Origin: Jatrophihabitans endophyticus
GTDB lineage: Bacteria > Actinomycetota > Actinomycetes > Mycobacteriales > Jatrophihabitantaceae
NCBI RefSeq assembly: GCF_900129455.1
Contig: NZ_FQVU01000003.1
Span: 248,001-312,000, forward strand
DNA length: 64,000 nt
Direction: 5' to 3'
In this document: piece by piece, positions 63,280 to 64,000 of the stretch
How the letters are laid out: each line of letters starts with the position of its first letter
Position numbering within the stretch: the stretch's first letter is position 1
Program-made: the position numbers and the translations under genes
The notes under the pieces: generated by a model
What the model was told of the DNA's origin: nothing
The model's input: only the letters and a program-made list of their open reading frames with translations
Database searches by the model: none

Positions 63280-64000
63280 GTGACCGCACGACCCCACGCC
63301 GCCCCGGTGCCGCGATCGGCACCGGGGCGGCGTCGTCGTGTCGTGCCGGCGGCGGTCGCGACGGTGCTGGCGTGCGCACTGGTGGCCGGCACGGCGGGCT
63401 GCTCGGCCGACGACGCCGACGACGTGCCGCCGACGCGTGGCGACATCGCAGCCATGCTGGTCCGGCACGCGGCGGCGGTCCGCGCGCACGACGCGCCCGC
63501 GTTCCTCGCCGACGTCGCCGGTGACGCGTTCGGCCGCCGGCAGCGCAGCGCGTTCGCCGGGATCGCCGCGGTGCCGCTGTCGCGGTGGTCCTACGCGCTC
63601 GGGCCGCCGGTCGCCGCGGAGGCGCAACGGGCGGTGCGCGCGCGGCGCGGCGGCGGCGCGGTCGTCGTCCGGGTGACGCTGCGCTACGCGGTCCGCGGCG
63701 TCGACGCCGTCGCGACGTCCCGCGACCTCTGGTGGACCGTCGTGCGCCGCGACGGGCGTGCCGTCGTGGTGGCCGACACCGACCTCGCCGACGACGGCGG
63801 CCGCAGCTGGCGCGGCCCGTGGGACTTCGGCGCGCTGCGGGTCCTGCGGGGCGCGGGGGTCGTGGTGCTCGCCCACCCCCGCGACGTCACGCTCGCCCGG
63901 ACCGTGCTGGCCGACGCGGCGCGGGCGGTGCCGGTCGTGACCGGCGTGGTCGGCCGCGGCTGGGCCCGCGCGGTGGCGGTGATCGTCCCGGCCTCCGCTG
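63280..64000 (+). CDS. Putative lipoprotein, C-terminus beyond window
   Basis: About 240 residues visible. After a basic start (GRRRRVV) comes a lipoprotein signal with VAGTAGC, then an Asp-rich linker and an alpha/beta domain resembling NTF2-like folds (TRGDIAAMLVRHAAAVRAHDAPAFL; VVVRVTLRYAVRG; DLWWTVVRRDGRAVVV). The visible end RDVTLARTVLADAARAVPVVTGVVG may begin a peptidase-like domain, but no active site is in view. GTG 63280 chosen for the signal; GTG 63343 would lose the basic residues. Probably cotranscribed with the NlpC gene. Confidence 0.75.
   Translation, partial: MTARPHAAPVPRSAPGRRRRVVPAAVATVLACALVAGTAGCSADDADDVPPTRGDIAAMLVRHAAAVRAHDAPAFLADVAGDAFGRRQRSAFAGIAAVPLSRWSYALGPPVAAEAQRAVRARRGGGAVVVRVTLRYAVRGVDAVATSRDLWWTVVRRDGRAVVVADTDLADDGGRSWRGPWDFGALRVLRGAGVVVLAHPRDVTLARTVLADAARAVPVVTGVVGRGWARAVAVIVPASA
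63297..63332. other. Perfect 15-bp hairpin at the start of the lipoprotein gene
   Basis: CGCCGCCCCGGTGCC and its exact complement around GCGATC. It lies 55 nt after the NlpC stop and within the first codons of the lipoprotein gene. It could end part of the NlpC transcript or slow translation of the lipoprotein. No T-tract. Confidence 0.55.

Overview
The window is 64 kb of very GC-rich, densely coded DNA with many GTG starts, ATGA/GTGA overlaps and no phage, IS, tRNA, rRNA or CRISPR sequence. The gene content points to an aerobic free-living actinobacterium: cytochrome bc1-aa3 supercomplex genes with a diheme QcrC, CtaF and a lipoprotein CtaC; YbaB/ESX-like genes; DUF3043 and DUF4191 membrane proteins; a DEDD-GIY-YIG fusion nuclease. 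I cannot name the genus; a Frankiales/Jatrophihabitantales-type lineage is a guess.

Left part (1-10.9 kb): a truncated secreted GH15 glucoamylase-like gene, a lipoprotein, an SRPBCC protein, a Nei-type glycosylase and a HAD phosphatase. These are followed by the most unusual block, 4984-10792. On the minus strand, four genes overlap by 4 nt each (STAS antagonist, RsbW-like kinase, GAF-SpoIIE phosphatase, stand-alone B12-binding protein with a CarH-like W-x9-EH motif). Divergent from them is a bacteriophytochrome (PAS-GAF-PHY with the chromophore Cys) whose output is a SpoIIE/PP2C phosphatase. This looks like a light- and cobalamin-sensing partner-switching system.

Middle (11-36 kb): glnA with a GlnR-like site and an 81-bp duplication behind its stop; an RDD and a DUF4191 protein; NlpC/P60; lipA and lipB; an MMPL exporter; an S51 peptidase; a Ser/Thr kinase; a TIGR01777 epimerase; sucB and lpd; pepA; gcvT. 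Lipoate synthesis and attachment (lipA, lipB) thus sit with users of lipoate (SucB, Lpd, GcvT system). Then come an AI-2E family membrane protein with a degenerate CobT-like protein, a BtuF-like protein, a second MMPL exporter and a two-component system.

Right part (36-64 kb): acyl-CoA ligase, DUF3043, nadA diverging from an aldo/keto reductase, erpA, a PfkB-family sugar/nucleoside kinase, an ESX-like protein with YbaB, asnB, a TusA protein with a lysine-free cysteine-desulfurase-like partner, ctaC-ctaF, a MarR/MFS pair, dedA, qcrB-qcrA-qcrC-ctaE, a receiver-like protein with trpD, a CtaG-like protein, an Lrp-type sensor domain, a DEDD-GIY-YIG nuclease, and a c-di-AMP (ydaO-yuaA) riboswitch in front of an NlpC/P60 hydrolase. 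From memory, the order glnA ... lipA-lipB ... sucB ... pepA ... gcvT and erpA-adoK-asnB-ctaC-ctaF-qcrBAC-ctaE-trpD-(DEDD nuclease)-NlpC resembles the Rv2190c-Rv2220 interval of Mycobacterium tuberculosis, so most of the window is old actinobacterial core. The photoreceptor block (4984-10792), the ESX-like pair and the MarR/MFS pair are the accessory parts.
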